Part shown: positions 51,598 to 61,493 of the stretch, one piece after another | How positions within the stretch are numbered: the stretch's first letter is position 1 | Layout of the letters: each line of letters opens with the position of its first letter | The notes under the pieces: model-generated | Seen by the model: the letters and a program-made list of their open reading frames with translations, nothing else | What the model was told of the DNA's origin: nothing | Database searches by the model: none | Translations under genes and position numbers: made by a program | NCBI GenBank assembly: GCA_913043025.1 | Contig: CAJWLM010000007.1 | Span: 1 to 64,000 of the forward strand | Source: an uncultured Rhodospirillaceae bacterium | Lineage (GTDB): Bacteria > Pseudomonadota > Alphaproteobacteria > UBA8366 | Direction: 5' to 3' | DNA length: 64,000 bases

Positions 51598-51816
51598 TTA
51601 TTTGAACCGGTATGTAATTCGCCCTTTGGTGAGGTCATACGGGGTCATTTCAACGGTCACGCTGTCACCGGCGAGAACACGTATGCGATTTTTACGCATT
51701 TTCCCTGAAGTATGTGCGAGCACTTCATGGTCATTTTCTAGCGTCACCCGAAACATAGCATTAGGTAGCACTTCAGTGACTGTGCCTGAAAATTCAATTG
51801 GTTCCTCCTTGGCCAC
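51598..51816 (-). CDS. infA: Translation initiation factor IF-1
   Basis: A 72-residue S1-like OB-fold factor that binds the 30S A site. [40 protein letters not shown] and [20 protein letters not shown] match the family. Start choice: an ATG at 51822 adds MY before V, but the GTG at 51816 yields the standard MAKEE start and has AAGGA 6 bases upstream, so GTG is used. Length is exactly the usual 72. Confidence 0.95.
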   Translation of the reverse strand: MAKEEPIEFSGTVTEVLPNAMFRVTLENDHEVLAHTSGKMRKNRIRVLAGDSVTVEMTPYDLTKGRITYRFK

Positions 51817-51899
51817 GTACATTCCTTTCAGCCGTATGAATTATTCCTAATCATTAGGCAAGGCAGAGAAAAAAACAAGGTTTACTTTTCTCTCGGCAA

Positions 51900-52391
51900 T
51901 TATTCTAACGTTTCCAGCGGCAGCGCTGTTCTATATTTTACTTGCTTGAGGGCGAAACTAGAATTTATCGATGCAACGCCATTAATTCTAGTTAAATGGT
52001 CAATCATGAATCTTTCGTAGGCAACAAGATCAGCTACAACTACTCGAAGTAGATAATCAGAATCGCCTGTCATAAGATAACACTCCATAACCTCAGACCT
52101 TGACAGTACAGCATGTTCAAAAGTTTCGAGTGCAGATTCAATTTGGCGTTCTAGGCTTACTCGTACAAATACACTCACCGGAAGGCCAACTATTGCAGGG
52201 TCAAGCAATGTAACTCGGCGCTTGATGACCCCTCCTTTTTCGAGCCTTTTTACCCTACGCCAACAGGGGGAGGGAGAAATTCCAATGCGGTTAGCGAGTT
52301 CTGCATTGGATATTTGGGCATCCTCCTGCAAAACATTGAGAATCCGGCAATCAATAATATCAAAATGGAACGAAATTGTATTTTTCACCAA
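51900..52391 (-). CDS. Lrp/AsnC-family regulator, MdeR-like
   Basis: A 163-residue regulator. The HTH is IDCRILNVLQEDAQISNAEL then ANRIGISPSPCWRRVKRLEK, and the C-terminal RAM effector domain includes ECYLMTGDSDYLLRVVVADL. Lrp-type proteins bind amino acids or 2-oxoacids. Divergent from the transketolase-like gene across 112 bases, it probably controls that gene. The arrangement resembles mdeR-mdeB of Pseudomonas putida, where the regulator senses methionine catabolism. The intergenic space is A/T-rich and may carry its binding sites. Confidence 0.92.
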   Translation of the reverse strand: MVKNTISFHFDIIDCRILNVLQEDAQISNAELANRIGISPSPCWRRVKRLEKGGVIKRRVTLLDPAIVGLPVSVFVRVSLERQIESALETFEHAVLSRSEVMECYLMTGDSDYLLRVVVADLVAYERFMIDHLTRINGVASINSSFALKQVKYRTALPLETLE

Positions 52392-52503
52392 TTCAGAGGA
52401 TAAATATTCCCCAATAACACTATATTATTAGAATAAAAGCAATATAATTTCTCTGTATCTGGAATAATATTGGACGTTTATATGTCACTTTTGGGAAAGT
52501 TTA

Positions 52504-54876
52504 ATGGCAGAACAACACCGGTTCTTAGAAGAGGGTATACGTGAAATCCCCTTGCAGGAGCGGTTATCAGCTCTTGGTGAAATTGAAAAAAAGGTGCTTT
52601 GGCTATCGTCATGGATGATACATAACGCAAATTATGTTCGACCGGGATGCGATGGCTTAAAAGTAGGAGGGCATCAATCTTCGTGCGCCTCAGCGGTAAC
52701 TCTTCTTACCGCACTCTTCATGGAAACATTGAGGCCGGCTGATAGAATCGCAATAAAACCGCATGCGAGCCCGGTCTTTCATGCTTTGATGTACCTTTTC
52801 GGGAAACAGAGTATTTCTAATCTGCAAAATTTCCGCGCGATGGGTGGGGCTCAGGCTTATCCTTCCCGCACTAAAGATACCGATGATGTCGATATTTCAA
52901 CGGGGTCAGTGGGGCTCGGGGTTGGTTTTACGCTATGCGCTGCCTTAGTCCAGGATTACGTTAAGTATCAAAAGCGCATGGGCGATGGCATTGAGCCAGG
53001 ACGATTTGTTGCTCTGATGGGCGATGCGGAGCTCGATGAAGGCAATGTATTCGAAGCTTTACTTGAGGGTTGGAAGCACAAGGTTCAAAATCTCTGGTGG
53101 ATAATAGATTACAACCGCCAGAGCCTTGATGGAGTTGTTAATGATCTCTTGTTCCAGAAAATTCAGAGTTTTTTCGGAACGGTAGATTGGAACGTAGTGA
53201 CATTGAAATACGGCAAAAAATTGGAGGAGGCCCGTAAAGGTCCTGCTGGCGAAGCATTACTGCAATGGATTGACGATTGTCCTAATGACCTTTATTCGGC
53301 ACTTACCTACAAGGCTGGCGCTGCGTGGCGCAAACATCTTGAAAAAGGACTTCGTGGCACGTCGGGTTTGAAGGAGTTACTTGATAATCACGATGATGAC
53401 TCCCTACATAGTTTGATGACAAATCTAGCAGGCCACGACATGGAGTCCGTGCTTGAGGCGTTTAATGAGGCATCTCCAGAGCATCCGACTTGCTTTGTAG
53501 CTTACACGATTAAGGGTCATCGTCTGCCTTTTGCTGGGCACAAAGATAATCACGCTGGCCTTATGAACGCAGAGCAAATGGCGGTTTTTAAAACCGAAAT
53601 GAGTATTAAAGATGGTGAGGAATGGTCATTTGATTCTGGCTTAAACATCAGAGGTGAAAGACTGAAGCAATTGCTCGGTTCTGCTTCTTTTAATAATGAC
53701 TCGAATCGTCGGCATGTCGCAGCCCGGGTGGAGGTGCCAAAATACTTTGACATTCGTACGAACACACAAAGTTCAACTCAACAGGGATTCGGCCAACTAA
53801 TGAATCAGCTTGGTCGCACTGAGAGCGAATTGGCTGCTGCCATCGTCACAACTTCACCTGACGTGACAGTGTCAACAAATCTCGGTGGGTGGGTAAATCA
53901 GCGCGGACTTTTTGACCGGCAAGGCAAGAAAGATGTGTTTAAGGAACAAGATGTGGCATCACTCCAGAAATGGACAAAGTCTCACTCAGGCCAACATATC
54001 GAACTTGGGATCGCAGAAAATAATCTATTCTTGATGCTTGCCGCTATGGGGCTCTCAGAACCGCTTTTTGGGGCAAGGGTATTGCCTGTGGGAACCCTTT
54101 ATGACCCTTTTATTAACCGTGGTCTCGATTCGTTACTTTACGCCTGTTATCAGGACGCTCGTTTCATGGTGGTGTCAACGCCGTCAGGAATCACTTTGGC
54201 GCCCGAGGGCGGAGCACATCAATCTATCAACACTCCTTTGATTGGCATGGGCGTCGATCGCCTTTCTTATTTTGAACCAGCTTTTGTGGATGAATTAGGA
54301 ATTATAATGGCTTGGGGGTTTAGGCATATGCAGGCACCAGTAAGTGAGGATGGGGGCTCGGTATATTTGCGGCTTTCAACGCGTCCAGTGAAACAACCTG
54401 AAAGAAAGGTAACGCAAGAACTGATAGATGGTGTAACGGCTGGGGCCTACTGGGTCGAGGCACCATCTCCAGGTGCTGACTTAATAATCGCATTTTGTGG
54501 GGCACTTGCGCCAGAGGCGATTTCTGCTCACTCAGCTGTAATTGAAGACGCTCCGGGCGCGGGATTGCTTGCAGTAACCTCGCCTGACCTGCTTCATCAA
54601 AACTGGATTAAAGCAAAACGGAGTCCGTGTGGAATTTCACACATAGAGAAGATTTTAAGACCTTGTGCTTATGATGCTGATATTTTGACCGTTCTTGATG
54701 GTCATCCGGCAACACTTTCATGGCTTGGTGCCGTGGGGTCATATCGATGCACTGCACTGGGTGTGGAAAAATACGGCCAATCGGGTACCATCAGCGAACT
54801 TTACCGAGAACATATGATAGACAGAGATTCAATATTAGAAGCTGCCGCAACTATTTTTTTACGTCGATTAAACTAA
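52504..54876 (+). CDS. Homodimeric E1 2-oxoacid dehydrogenase/transketolase-family protein (MdeB-like)
   Basis: A 790-residue ThDP enzyme built like the homodimeric pyruvate dehydrogenase E1 and transketolase. HASPVFHALMYLFGKQS, STGSVGLGVGFTLCAALVQD, and the cofactor motif VALMGDAELDEGNVFEALLE to IDYNRQSLDG are in the first half. The second half has IELGIAENNLFLMLAAMGLS (the transketolase glutamate) and SGITLAPEGGAHQS. MdeB of Pseudomonas (alpha-ketobutyrate dehydrogenase E1) is the closest known type by layout and by the adjacent Lrp regulator. It lacks a lipoyl E2 neighbour, so it may share the E2/E3 of another complex. Substrate inferred. Confidence 0.85.
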   Translation: MAEQHRFLEEGIREIPLQERLSALGEIEKKVLWLSSWMIHNANYVRPGCDGLKVGGHQSSCASAVTLLTALFMETLRPADRIAIKPHASPVFHALMYLFGKQSISNLQNFRAMGGAQAYPSRTKDTDDVDISTGSVGLGVGFTLCAALVQDYVKYQKRMGDGIEPGRFVALMGDAELDEGNVFEALLEGWKHKVQNLWWIIDYNRQSLDGVVNDLLFQKIQSFFGTVDWNVVTLKYGKKLEEARKGPAGEALLQWIDDCPNDLYSALTYKAGAAWRKHLEKGLRGTSGLKELLDNHDDDSLHSLMTNLAGHDMESVLEAFNEASPEHPTCFVAYTIKGHRLPFAGHKDNHAGLMNAEQMAVFKTEMSIKDGEEWSFDSGLNIRGERLKQLLGSASFNNDSNRRHVAARVEVPKYFDIRTNTQSSTQQGFGQLMNQLGRTESELAAAIVTTSPDVTVSTNLGGWVNQRGLFDRQGKKDVFKEQDVASLQKWTKSHSGQHIELGIAENNLFLMLAAMGLSEPLFGARVLPVGTLYDPFINRGLDSLLYACYQDARFMVVSTPSGITLAPEGGAHQSINTPLIGMGVDRLSYFEPAFVDELGIIMAWGFRHMQAPVSEDGGSVYLRLSTRPVKQPERKVTQELIDGVTAGAYWVEAPSPGADLIIAFCGALAPEAISAHSAVIEDAPGAGLLAVTSPDLLHQNWIKAKRSPCGISHIEKILRPCAYDADILTVLDGHPATLSWLGAVGSYRCTALGVEKYGQSGTISELYREHMIDRDSILEAAATIFLRRLN

Positions 54877-56213
54877 CTACCGGCGACTGTCATTCCATCT
54901 ATACGGAGTGTTGGGCAATTCGTACCATAACGAAATACGAGATCGTTAGCGGGTGTTAAATTAAGAAACATGTCTTTTAAATTACCTGCCACTGTCATTT
55001 CGCTCACAGGGTATGTGATTTGACCATTTTCAATCCAGAAGCCTGATGCGCCGCGACTATAATCACCAGTTACTCCATTGATGCCAAACCCCATCATGTC
55101 AGTAACGTAGAAACCTTGGTTTATTTCTTTGAGCAAATCTTTTGGTGTTTTGGTTCCTGGTGTCATGTGCAGATTCGTTGTTGCTGGGCTAGGGGGGGAA
55201 GATGTGCCGCGAGATGCACGGCCATTGCTGCAGACACCAAGTTGCCGAGCTGATCGTAGATCAAGGACCCATTGAGTTAGCACACCATCTTTTACAAATT
55301 CAATCGGCCCATTTTCTAAGCCCTCCGCATCAAAGGGCTTGGATGCGAGACCGCGTTTGCGGTGTGGATCGTCAATAATGGAGATATTTTCAGGGAGAAT
55401 TTTTTCTCCTAAATCATTTTTTAAAAAACTTGTCCCCCTAGCAATTGCGCTTCCATTAATAGCGCCTGCCAGATGCCTAATAATCGAATTTGCGATTCTT
55501 GGTTCATATACCACGGGTACTTTAGCACTTTCGGGTTTACGGGGGTTGAGCCGCCGCACGGTTCTCTCACCAGCGCGACGACCTACTTCTTCAGGGTCGT
55601 CTAAATCGGCTTTAAATACAGCAGATGTATAATCGTAATCCCGTTCCATTGCAGTGCCCTCCCCTCCGAGCACGCAGGCGCTGATGCTAAAGGATGAGCC
55701 TCGGTAGTTGCCTGCAAATCCATTCGTAGCTGCTAAAATAACTTCACTCTGCATCCATCCAGCTTCCGCACCCTCAGAATTGGTTATCCCATCCACTTCT
55801 AATGCAGCGCCTTCAGCAGATCGAGCCCACTCAATAAGCATGTTTGTGTCAGGTTTCGACTCATCGAATATTTCAAGCTCTGACGGTTCCTTTTTTTGCA
55901 ACTGGCTGGGGTCAGCAAGGCCGCAGTATTCATCCTGAGGCACAGCTTTGGCCATGGCTACTGCTCGCTCGGCTAAATCATTGAGTGCGCTGGGTGTTTG
56001 ATCTGAAGAAGAGACTACTGACTGTTTTTTGTCCTTAAAAACACGAAGTCCTATATCTGCATTTTCCGCACGTTCTATATTTTCAGTTTTCCCAAATCGT
56101 TGCGAATGACTCAAAGATTCCTGGTGCACATAAACCACTTCCGCCGCGTCGGCGCCGAATTCGGTGGCTTTTTTTAGTAAATCCTGCAACTTGTCGAAAG
56201 TTTCTTCGCACAC
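54873..56213 (-). CDS. pmbA: PmbA/TldE metalloprotease-complex subunit
   Basis: A 446-residue subunit of the TldD/TldE (PmbA) protease, which acts on microcin precursors and small peptides; E. coli PmbA has 450. The subunit lacks the zinc HExxxH found in TldD. It has VVYVHQESLSHSQRFGKTEN, ADIGLRVFKDKKQSVVSSSD, and late GFGINGVTGDYSRGASGFWI. A GTG at 56213 with AGGAGA just upstream is preferred to ATG 56267, since the extra 18 residues are not family-like. Its partner TldD lies 7 kb away at the right edge. It converges on the E1 gene with a four-base stop overlap. Confidence 0.93.
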   Translation of the reverse strand: MCEETFDKLQDLLKKATEFGADAAEVVYVHQESLSHSQRFGKTENIERAENADIGLRVFKDKKQSVVSSSDQTPSALNDLAERAVAMAKAVPQDEYCGLADPSQLQKKEPSELEIFDESKPDTNMLIEWARSAEGAALEVDGITNSEGAEAGWMQSEVILAATNGFAGNYRGSSFSISACVLGGEGTAMERDYDYTSAVFKADLDDPEEVGRRAGERTVRRLNPRKPESAKVPVVYEPRIANSIIRHLAGAINGSAIARGTSFLKNDLGEKILPENISIIDDPHRKRGLASKPFDAEGLENGPIEFVKDGVLTQWVLDLRSARQLGVCSNGRASRGTSSPPSPATTNLHMTPGTKTPKDLLKEINQGFYVTDMMGFGINGVTGDYSRGASGFWIENGQITYPVSEMTVAGNLKDMFLNLTPANDLVFRYGTNCPTLRIDGMTVAGS

Positions 56214-56223
56214 GAATTTTCTC

Positions 56224-56523
56224 CTACCAGCTAGTACGAATGCATGACACAACACTAAATGTTGCAACTAAAATTAAAATACCGCTGCACAAGATTACCT
56301 GACGTCGACCTCTGTTCCAGTCGTCAGTAGTTATTGCCTTGGATTCCGTCTCTCGTGTCTCTAACGTTTCATCTCCGCCGGCCAGTCGACGGGTCATTTT
56401 CTTATGGGTAGTGATAAAAGTCTTGTCAGCTGAACGTGCACGGCGTCGGATGTAAAATACAAACCAGAAAGCAAAAATTCCGAAAAGAGCAGGAATAAGT
56501 ATCTCACTTGAATTGACATTCAT
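56224..56523 (-). CDS. Hypothetical membrane protein, 99 residues
   Basis: Two membrane helices: [20 protein letters not shown] near the start and [20 protein letters not shown] near the end, with a charged cytosolic stretch between ([20 protein letters not shown]). I do not recognise a family. ATG at 56523 overlaps the ubiD stop (ATGA) and it runs into pmbA with 10 bases between, so it is part of a ubiD-orf-pmbA operon. A TTG six bases upstream is less likely as the start. Confidence 0.65.
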   Translation of the reverse strand: MNVNSSEILIPALFGIFAFWFVFYIRRRARSADKTFITTHKKMTRRLAGGDETLETRETESKAITTDDWNRGRRQVILCSGILILVATFSVVSCIRTSW

Positions 56524-58034
56524 TTCCAAATAGCCCTTCCCTTTCCTGGCAAGCCAAGTTCATCCCACAGTTGATCAATTTTTTCGATAACATTGTCACT
56601 CATCCGAATAGTTCTGCCCCAGTCACGCTTAGTCTCTGGTGGCCACTTATCGGTCGCATCCAAGCCAATCTTTGAACCTAAGCCCGGAATGGGACTCGCA
56701 AAATCTAGATAATCTATCGGCGTATCCTCTAGAACCGTTATGTCACGAGCTGGGTCCATTCGTGTCGAGATAGCCCATATAACATCATCCCAACTTCTAG
56801 CGTCTATCGTGTCATCAATTATTACTACCCACTTTGTGTAAGTGAATTGACGTAGATAAGACCAGACTGCCATCATGACACGCTTTGCATGCCCGGGGTA
56901 GGCTTTCTTGATTGAGACAACAGCTAGACGATAAGAGCAGGCCTCTGGAGGCAGCCAAAAATCAACGATTTCAGGAAATTGTTGCTGAAATAAGGGTATA
57001 AAAACTTCATTCAAAGCTTCGCCTAGTATACTTGGTTCATCTGGTGGTCGCCCCGTAAAAGTGGAGTGATAAATTGGACTCATCCGCTGTGTGATTGCCG
57101 ATACGGTGAAAACTGGGAATGGCTCCTGTGCATTGTAATAGCCCGTATGATCCCCATACGGTCCTTCCGGCATCTTATTGCTGAGATCCACATGGCCTTC
57201 CAGCACAATCTCTGCTTCGGCGGGAACTTTAAGTGGGACTGTTTTGCAGTCCACTAAGCTGATACTTTTTCCTTTTAGAAGACCTGCAAATTGATATTCT
57301 GATAGGGTATCTGGCACGGGTGTAACTGCCGCTAGTAATGTTGCCGGGTCGGCGCCGATCACCGCTGCAACTGGTATTGGATTGCTTTTTTGCTCATTCC
57401 AACGAGCGGCCTGTTGCGCACCGCCGCGATGAGATAGCCATCGCATGAGAGTGGTGTTACGGCTTTTTACCTGCATTCGATAAATGCCGAGATTGTAGCT
57501 GTCTGACCTATTTCCAACTGGGTCAGGGCCTTGGGTAACAACTAATGGAAAGGTTATGAGAGGCGCAGGCTCATTGGGCCAACAAGTCTGAATAGGATAT
57601 CTTGTTAGATCAATTTCCTCTCTCTCAAACACTACTTCTTGACAAGGCGCCGTCCTAACTTTCTTTGGCCTCATAGCTATTATTGATTTAAGGAGTGGAA
57701 GTTTTTGCAAAGCGTCGCCGATCCCTGCAGGTGGCTCCGGCTGTCGAAGAAAGGCCAGCATCTTACCCACTTCTCGCAACTCTGCGGGTGATCTCCCCAT
57801 CCCCAGCGCTACTCGCTCCACTGTCCCAAAGAGATTTACCAACACTGGCACATCGAATTTTTTGCCATCCCCCCTAAGAGGATTTTCGAAAAGTACTGCT
57901 GGACCTTTTTCGGCTAATAAACGGGTTTGAATTTCGGTCATCTCTAATTCCGTTGAAACTGGTGTTTCAACACGCTTTAGGAGACCGCGCTGCTCCAAAT
58001 CAATCATAAAATCTCTAAGAGAATTGTAAGTCAT
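56520..58034 (-). CDS. ubiD: UbiD-family prFMN-dependent decarboxylase
   Basis: A 504-residue UbiD-family decarboxylase, needed for the 4-hydroxy-3-polyprenylbenzoate step of ubiquinone synthesis. Signatures include [69 protein letters not shown] (the conserved EGP-GDHTGYY) and [20 protein letters not shown]. The prenylated-FMN site is formed by residues in these stretches. ubiX was not seen in the window. It heads a leftward operon. Confidence 0.93.
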   Translation of the reverse strand: MTYNSLRDFMIDLEQRGLLKRVETPVSTELEMTEIQTRLLAEKGPAVLFENPLRGDGKKFDVPVLVNLFGTVERVALGMGRSPAELREVGKMLAFLRQPEPPAGIGDALQKLPLLKSIIAMRPKKVRTAPCQEVVFEREEIDLTRYPIQTCWPNEPAPLITFPLVVTQGPDPVGNRSDSYNLGIYRMQVKSRNTTLMRWLSHRGGAQQAARWNEQKSNPIPVAAVIGADPATLLAAVTPVPDTLSEYQFAGLLKGKSISLVDCKTVPLKVPAEAEIVLEGHVDLSNKMPEGPYGDHTGYYNAQEPFPVFTVSAITQRMSPIYHSTFTGRPPDEPSILGEALNEVFIPLFQQQFPEIVDFWLPPEACSYRLAVVSIKKAYPGHAKRVMMAVWSYLRQFTYTKWVVIIDDTIDARSWDDVIWAISTRMDPARDITVLEDTPIDYLDFASPIPGLGSKIGLDATDKWPPETKRDWGRTIRMSDNVIEKIDQLWDELGLPGKGRAIWK

Positions 58035-58114
58035 GCTAATAAACTAGTGCAAAAATTACTTAGAAGCGAAATTTGTTTTTTAACGATATTATGCCAAGTA
58101 CTGGAGACCACTTC

Positions 58115-58870
58115 ATGGCAAATGGTGTGACTGAATTGAACAGCATTTTGAAACGAGCACGAGATTACCCCTATTGGGCCCCCAAGAGCTCCTACACATG
58201 GGACTCGAGCGCTGAAGTGAACAATGTAAAATCATTTGACTCAAATTTGGTTGAAAATTGCTGGCCGGTCTTGGCGGTCGGGTCAAATCGCTCTCCCGAA
58301 CAACTGTCGCGCAAGTTTAAAGACATCAATGTAGGACCAATAGCAGTGCAATATGGAAGAATTGCTGATTTCGATGTTGTATATGCGGCCCACATAAGTG
58401 CATACGGTGCTGTGCCAGCAATGCTTCAGCGTGCACCCGGCGTGCAAGCTAAGATAGCGGTAACGTGGTTGAGTGATGAACAACTAGAGATAATGCATCG
58501 TACTGAAGGTAATTATCATTTTGGCGAAATCGAGCATGTGCAGCTCATGCTCGAACATGGCGAACCAATTGAGTCGGCTTATTTGTATGTTGGCAAGCAT
58601 GGTAGTTTGAACCTAAGCAATCAGGCTATTGGGGTACGGGATATCGCTGTTTTGAACAGGCCTTACATAAGCGCTAATTCCGCTGAAATCTTGGAAACTT
58701 TAAGAGAGCGTCTTGGGGCCTCTGAGGACCCCGACAACTTCATTTTACGTTTGGTGAATGATGACCACTATCGTAACACCATTATCTCCATTTTAGCATC
58801 TAAGGCTCAGCCTTTCGATTACCCCGTAAATATAATCGAAAAAGATCTTTGCGGATCTCGAGAGTGTTAG
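58115..58870 (+). CDS. Gamma-glutamylcyclotransferase-fold-like protein of unknown function
   Basis: A 251-residue protein starting MANGVTELNSILKRARDYPY, with GGAG 8 bases before the ATG at 58115. Its WPVLAVGSNRSPEQLSRKF resembles the YGSN-like substrate loop of gamma-glutamylcyclotransferase-fold proteins. IADFDVVYAAHISAYGAVPA, VTWLSDEQLEIMHRTEGNYH and AYLYVGKHGSLNLSNQAIG look conserved. I know similar unnamed proteins in proteobacteria but not their function. It is divergent from ubiD. No signal peptide or membrane helix is present. Confidence 0.65.
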   Translation: MANGVTELNSILKRARDYPYWAPKSSYTWDSSAEVNNVKSFDSNLVENCWPVLAVGSNRSPEQLSRKFKDINVGPIAVQYGRIADFDVVYAAHISAYGAVPAMLQRAPGVQAKIAVTWLSDEQLEIMHRTEGNYHFGEIEHVQLMLEHGEPIESAYLYVGKHGSLNLSNQAIGVRDIAVLNRPYISANSAEILETLRERLGASEDPDNFILRLVNDDHYRNTIISILASKAQPFDYPVNIIEKDLCGSREC

Positions 58871-58899
58871 TTTTTCTAACCAGCTACTGCCCTTAGTCG

Positions 58900-59541
58900 T
58901 CATACAACTCGCCACACTTGCGCATTTCGTAGATCCGTATCTTCCAGTCGAGACACGGTTTCCTTACTGTATCTTATGACACTCTCTAAGCCATTCTTTG
59001 GAAGGTAAATACGCCGAGGACCTCCAATAAAAACTTTTGACCCGCTACTTACAAGTGACTTAAGCCAAGTTGTTATCATGAGAGCCGTATTTTTTTCGTA
59101 GCATACATCTGCTGCGAATACTGTCGTCCAATTCTTGTCAATCCCGATGAAATTCTCCCGTGTTATTTCTATATTTACGTTATTTTTCTCTGCATTAATT
59201 GCTATTGCTGCTTCCGCATATTCATCGATATCACTGGCAATAACGTGTGTAGCGCCAGATTTAGCTGCCGCGATCGCAACGATTCCGCTTCCTGAACCAA
59301 AATCAAGAACAGTCTGTCCGTAAACGATTTCCGGATTATCGAAAATATATCTTGCTAACGCTTGTCCTCCAGCCCAAGCGAAAGCCCAGAATGGTTCGGG
59401 TATTCCCAATTTTGAAAAATGTTCGGGTGTTTGCAACCAAACGGGGCATGTTTCATTTGCGAGATTAAGTTGAAGTTCAGGAACTAATGAAGGAGTTATT
59501 GTTGCAGTATTTTCGCGAACGAAGGCTTTTTGGGATGTCAT
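58900..59541 (-). CDS. Protein lysine methyltransferase, ETFBKMT/METTL20-like
   Basis: A 213-residue SAM-dependent methyltransferase. Motif I is VLDFGSGSGIVAIAAAKSGA, with DID in IASDIDEYAE. IPEPFWAFAWAGGQALARYI precedes it and DVCYEKNTALMITTWLKSL follows; this order is typical of the METTL20 family, whose human member and an Agrobacterium homologue methylate electron-transfer flavoprotein beta. The ATG at 59541 is inside the last codons of ubiA, so the two genes are probably coupled. A target of ETF fits the acyl-CoA dehydrogenases in this window, though this is inference. Confidence 0.82.
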   Translation of the reverse strand: MTSQKAFVRENTATITPSLVPELQLNLANETCPVWLQTPEHFSKLGIPEPFWAFAWAGGQALARYIFDNPEIVYGQTVLDFGSGSGIVAIAAAKSGATHVIASDIDEYAEAAIAINAEKNNVNIEITRENFIGIDKNWTTVFAADVCYEKNTALMITTWLKSLVSSGSKVFIGGPRRIYLPKNGLESVIRYSKETVSRLEDTDLRNAQVWRVV

Positions 59542-59554
59542 GACGTGGGGCCTT

Positions 59555-60475
59555 TCAGGGAAGCTGCCCAATAACTAGAGCGGCCAATATCCAACAGCCT
59601 ATCTGTGTATTAGCCCTAAAGTGCAAAAGACAACTCTTGGGGTCGTCGAGATTAACACTGTACACCTGTATCGTTAACAAACCAGCGGGAACTGCGAGTA
59701 ACAAAAAATAAGTTGGGCCGAGATCGGCGAGTAGCCCGGTTAACACGAAACAGGTCATTGCTAAAATATAAAATCCACTGATCCAAGCCTTACTCGTTGA
59801 GCCGAATTTAAGTGCAGTGGACATTACTCCGATCAGAGCGTCGTCCTCTTTATCTTGGTGTGCATATATTGTATCGTATCCTAGCGTCCAGAAAAATGCA
59901 GCCGCATAAAGGACGAAGGTTGCGGGCATAAGTGTGCCAGTTATTGCTGCAAATCCAACTAGGACCCCCCAGTTGAAAGTTATCCCTAGGAAAGCTTGTG
60001 GCCAAAAGGTGATACGCTTCATCGCAGGATAAATAGCGACGAGGATCAGCGATGAGGTTGCAAGAATCCTAGTGAATTCATTAAGTGTGACCAGGATTGA
60101 TGCGGAAACTAATAATAGCAAACCCATAAAAATAATCGCTCGGGCCACGCTAATGGCACCACTTGCGAGAGGTCGCGAAGCAGTGCGGGACACTTTGGAG
60201 TCAATATGTCGATCCAAAATATCATTCCATGTGCAGCCAGCGGAGCGCATCAGGGTTGCGCCTATTAGAAAAATTAGTGCTAAAACAGCTGCGTCCCAAG
60301 ACGGAAAAATATTCATTAAATTACAGGCCAAACCCATGCCCCACCAGCAGGGTATTGCAAGAAGCCAGATGCCAATGGGGCGATCAACGCGAGCTAACCG
60401 TAAATAAGGCTGGACGGGACTCGGAAGTTTTTGATCTATCCAGTCACCTTTTGCAATGTCACTATTCTGTTTCAT
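59555..60475 (-). CDS. ubiA: 4-hydroxybenzoate polyprenyltransferase
   Basis: A 306-residue inner-membrane prenyltransferase which attaches the isoprenoid tail to 4-hydroxybenzoate. LARVDRPIGIWLLAIPCWWG starts the fold. The first aspartate motif is CTWNDILDRHIDSKVSR with RPLASGAIS, and the second is YDTIYAHQDKEDDALIGV. About eight membrane helices follow the normal pattern. It is upstream of the METTL20-like gene, with an overlapping start, and divergent from rsmE (203 bases with no gene). Confidence 0.94.
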   Translation of the reverse strand: MKQNSDIAKGDWIDQKLPSPVQPYLRLARVDRPIGIWLLAIPCWWGMGLACNLMNIFPSWDAAVLALIFLIGATLMRSAGCTWNDILDRHIDSKVSRTASRPLASGAISVARAIIFMGLLLLVSASILVTLNEFTRILATSSLILVAIYPAMKRITFWPQAFLGITFNWGVLVGFAAITGTLMPATFVLYAAAFFWTLGYDTIYAHQDKEDDALIGVMSTALKFGSTSKAWISGFYILAMTCFVLTGLLADLGPTYFLLLAVPAGLLTIQVYSVNLDDPKSCLLHFRANTQIGCWILAALVIGQLP

Positions 60476-60678
60476 ATCTCTCCTAATCTGCGATGGTTGG
60501 TGCCGGAAGGCAACAAAGTCTCCTCAAAATTTTTGAAGGTCCGGCAACGTGGGCTGAGTTCAAGATTATTATGAGACTGTTTTTGTACTTAAACGCTGAT
60601 AAGATTTTGTACGTTTCAAAGTATTCAAATAAAGACTGTCACTAATTAATTATAAATCCTGCAAATAAGGTAAGTTAT

Positions 60679-61446
60679 ATGACAAAGTCCCCGCCACGTT
60701 TGTTCGTCAATTGTTCATTGACACCTGACTCCCTTATCAGCCTTCAAAACTCCCAGATTCATTATCTGAAAAATGTACTTCGTCTTCAGCCCGGAGCATT
60801 GGTGTCTCTTTTCAACGGGCGCGACGGCGAATGGAGTGGTTCACTCGCAATGGATCTCAATCTCATTTCTGTAAAAGTTGAAAAATTACAGCGCCCACAG
60901 CCCGATTCCTCGGGGCCAGGGCTTTTATTCGCACCGATCAAAAAAGGTCCTATGGAGGTGTTATCACAGAAGGCTACAGAACTTGGTGTGTCTATCCTTT
61001 TACCCACAATAACCGACTTCACCGATGTAACAAGATCAAACTATGATCGCGTCAGAGCAATTGCTGTTGAGGCTGCAGAGCAGTGCGACCGTTTAAATGT
61101 CCCATTAATCGAACCTCCCAAAAAGCTTATTGAGCGGTTGCAGGTTTGGCCTGAGAACACCAAGCTGCTGTTTGCGGCCGAGTCAGGTTTAGCCAAACCA
61201 ATTGATGCGGCCCTCAGAGATGTAAAGGACAAAAATATATTGATGGATTGGGTATTAGCAGTCGGTCCTGCCGGGGGGTTTAGCCCGGCAGAGCATGAAA
61301 TGCTGCGCGGTTTATCCTACGCTATTCCCGTGGGGCTTGGCCCAAGGCTATTAAAGGCTGAGACTGCTGCCATTGCAGCATTGAGTTGTTGGCAGTCGAT
61401 TTTGGGAGATTGGGAGAACCGGCCCATTGACAGAAATGGGGAATAG
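60679..61446 (+). CDS. rsmE: 16S rRNA (uracil-1498-N3)-methyltransferase
   Basis: A 255-residue SPOUT methyltransferase. An N-terminal PUA-like part (INCSLTPD-type start, VLRLQPGALVSLFNGRDGEW) is followed by the SPOUT domain: LLFAPIKKGPMEVLSQKATE, AAEQCDRLNVP, VGPAGGFSPAEHEML and VGLGPRLLKAETAAIAALSC, which form the knot and SAM site. Length is normal. It is followed 47 bases later by gshA in the same direction, the usual alphaproteobacterial order. Confidence 0.93.
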   Translation: MTKSPPRLFVNCSLTPDSLISLQNSQIHYLKNVLRLQPGALVSLFNGRDGEWSGSLAMDLNLISVKVEKLQRPQPDSSGPGLLFAPIKKGPMEVLSQKATELGVSILLPTITDFTDVTRSNYDRVRAIAVEAAEQCDRLNVPLIEPPKKLIERLQVWPENTKLLFAAESGLAKPIDAALRDVKDKNILMDWVLAVGPAGGFSPAEHEMLRGLSYAIPVGLGPRLLKAETAAIAALSCWQSILGDWENRPIDRNGE

Positions 61447-61493
61447 GTTAGGAACTCAATAATATAAGTTTTCTTGCGAGAAATATATTCGTC

